A model generated the notes under the pieces. It had not been told where the DNA came from. It did not search any database and saw only the letters and a list, made by a program, of their open reading frames with translations. A program made the translations under genes and the position numbers. A DNA stretch of 14,988 bases from Deltaproteobacteria bacterium (GTDB taxonomy: Bacteria > Myxococcota_A > UBA9160 > UBA4427): contig DRKE01000456.1 of the NCBI GenBank assembly GCA_011051925.1, positions 1 to 14,988 on the forward strand, given 5' to 3'. The stretch's first letter is position 1. Each line of letters opens with the position of its first letter. Shown here one piece after another: positions 14,502-14,988 of the stretch.

Positions 14502-14522
14502 CCCCGAGGGATCCACTCGGGG
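14502..14522. other. 7-bp hairpin with weak pyrimidine tail
   Basis: CCCCGAG (14502-14508) pairs with CTCGGGG (14516-14522) around a seven-base loop, followed on the + strand by TTCTTCC. It resembles a weak intrinsic terminator, but no gene ends before it on this strand. It might be a leader attenuator or simple structure in the 5' region of the rightward gene. Confidence 0.3.
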
Positions 14523-14603
14523 TTCTTCCGGACGGGTCCGGTCCGACGGGATTCCCCAGGCCCCTCCGCCACGCCGTTGCTCCGACCGGATCGGGTCAAG
14601 ACT

Positions 14604-14640
14604 GGGCCCCGCTCCGTCGAATAACCCCAGCGGAGGGCCC
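14604..14640 (+). promoter_or_regulatory. Hairpin covering the ribosome binding site of the last gene
   Basis: GGGCC (14604-14608) and CTCCG (14612-14616), with a three-base bulge between them, can pair with CGGAG (14631-14635) and GGCCC (14636-14640). This gives ten base pairs and a 14-base loop. The Shine-Dalgarno sequence GGAGGG at 14632-14637 lies wholly in the paired 3' arm, so the fold would hide it if the transcript starts upstream of about 14604. Regulation by this fold is inference. Confidence 0.4.
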
Positions 14641-14645
14641 CGTGG

Positions 14646-14988
14646 ATGGCGACCAGCGAGCTCGAGCTCGACCGGGATCAGCAGCGGCAGAGCGCCCGTT
14701 TCCAGCGAATGGGGCTGGCCGCCCGTCCCATGCCCGGCGGACGCAGCCTCCTGGTCTCCCTCCCGATGAGTGCGCTTCCCTTCGAATCGGTGGTCGGGCC
14801 CCTGAAGATCGAACGGATCGTCTTCTCGACCGTCGGCCCGAACCACATCAAATGCCTCCGCCCGCGACCCGTCTTCGGGCTCCCGCTCCTCGATATCCGG
14901 CGCTGCGCCGACGCCAGGGCGATCGAGGCGACGATCCGCCAGGCCTGGCGGGACCGGACCCTCGAGCTGCGGGCCACGGGGCGCCAGC
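14646..14988 (+). CDS. Hypothetical protein, truncated by window end
   Basis: The first 114 codons of a gene run off the right edge. I do not recognise the family. The ATG at 14646 follows GGAGGG with eight bases of spacing, and the frame shows strong G/C preference at third positions, which supports real coding over the leftward open frames that cover the same bases. The visible protein starts with a polar stretch rich in Glu/Asp/Gln/Arg, has no signal peptide, and continues with a strand-like segment SLLVSLPMSALPF (about 37-49) and VVGPLKIERIVFSTVG (about 52-67). A helix DARAIEATIRQAWRDR lies near its cut end. The fold looks soluble and alpha/beta. The divergent neighbour encodes the sorting-signal protein and the two may share regulation. 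Confidence 0.6.
   Translation, partial: MATSELELDRDQQRQSARFQRMGLAARPMPGGRSLLVSLPMSALPFESVVGPLKIERIVFSTVGPNHIKCLRPRPVFGLPLLDIRRCADARAIEATIRQAWRDRTLELRATGRQ

Larger units (their letters stand above)
14421..14645. promoter_or_regulatory. Divergent intergenic region
   Basis: These 225 bp separate the leftward sorting-signal gene from the rightward truncated gene and should carry both promoters. The stretch 14421-14480 is distinctly richer in A/T than its surroundings. It contains the palindrome at 14448-14463, a direct repeat ATCTGAATCTGA near 14468-14479, a 7-bp hairpin at 14502-14522 and a hairpin over the ribosome binding site at 14604-14640. No consensus sigma-70 or sigma-54 promoter is clear. 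Confidence 0.5.

Noticed and set aside
14421..14846. Upstream extension of the sorting-signal gene to 249 residues
   Set aside because: The signal peptide begins at the ATG at 14420. The extension covers the divergent regulatory region and the start of the + strand gene with the better codon pattern.

Overview
The window is high-GC, gene-dense DNA from a Gram-negative bacterium. It encodes an RND efflux pump with its periplasmic adaptor, a small protein ending in a PEP-CTERM-like sorting signal, and a class I SAM-dependent RsmJ. Strong G/C preference at third codon positions and the gene mix fit a proteobacterial or Myxococcota/'deltaproteobacterial' lineage, but the sequence alone does not fix the taxon. 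There are no insertion sequences, tRNAs, rRNAs or CRISPR arrays. This looks like ordinary chromosome.

Left part (1-690): a lone DoxX-family membrane protein gene, followed by a degenerate 20-bp tandem repeat that ends in a near-perfect intrinsic terminator. Middle left (705-6212, + strand): six genes with overlaps of 4-16 bp or gaps of at most 10 bp, so probably one operon. They are two GT4-type glycosyltransferases, a third protein that looks like a divergent GT-B enzyme, a PlsC-like acyltransferase, an ECF sigma factor and an SRPBCC-fold protein. Three sugar-transfer genes plus an acyltransferase suggest assembly of a cell-surface glycan or glycolipid, with the sigma factor and SRPBCC protein as possible regulation or lipid handling. 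The product cannot be read from the sequence.

Middle right (13820 down to 6279, - strand): a second compact operon of five genes in the order periplasmic adaptor, RND inner-membrane pump, rsmJ, rsmE, ilvA. Every junction overlaps or nearly touches. It links drug or metabolite efflux to two 16S rRNA methyltransferases and biosynthetic threonine deaminase. No outer-membrane channel gene is present. The two operons converge at 6213-6278.

Right end (14097-14988): a 107-residue exported protein with a C-terminal VPAPASL sorting-like signal reads leftward. An unrecognised gene cut by the window edge reads rightward. Their shared 225-bp upstream region holds a perfect 7-bp-arm palindrome and a hairpin predicted to cover the ribosome binding site of the rightward gene. 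The most interesting non-gene signals are these two sites, the repeat/terminator block, and a TANNNT-7 nt-ATG arrangement at two genes that suggests leaderless transcripts.
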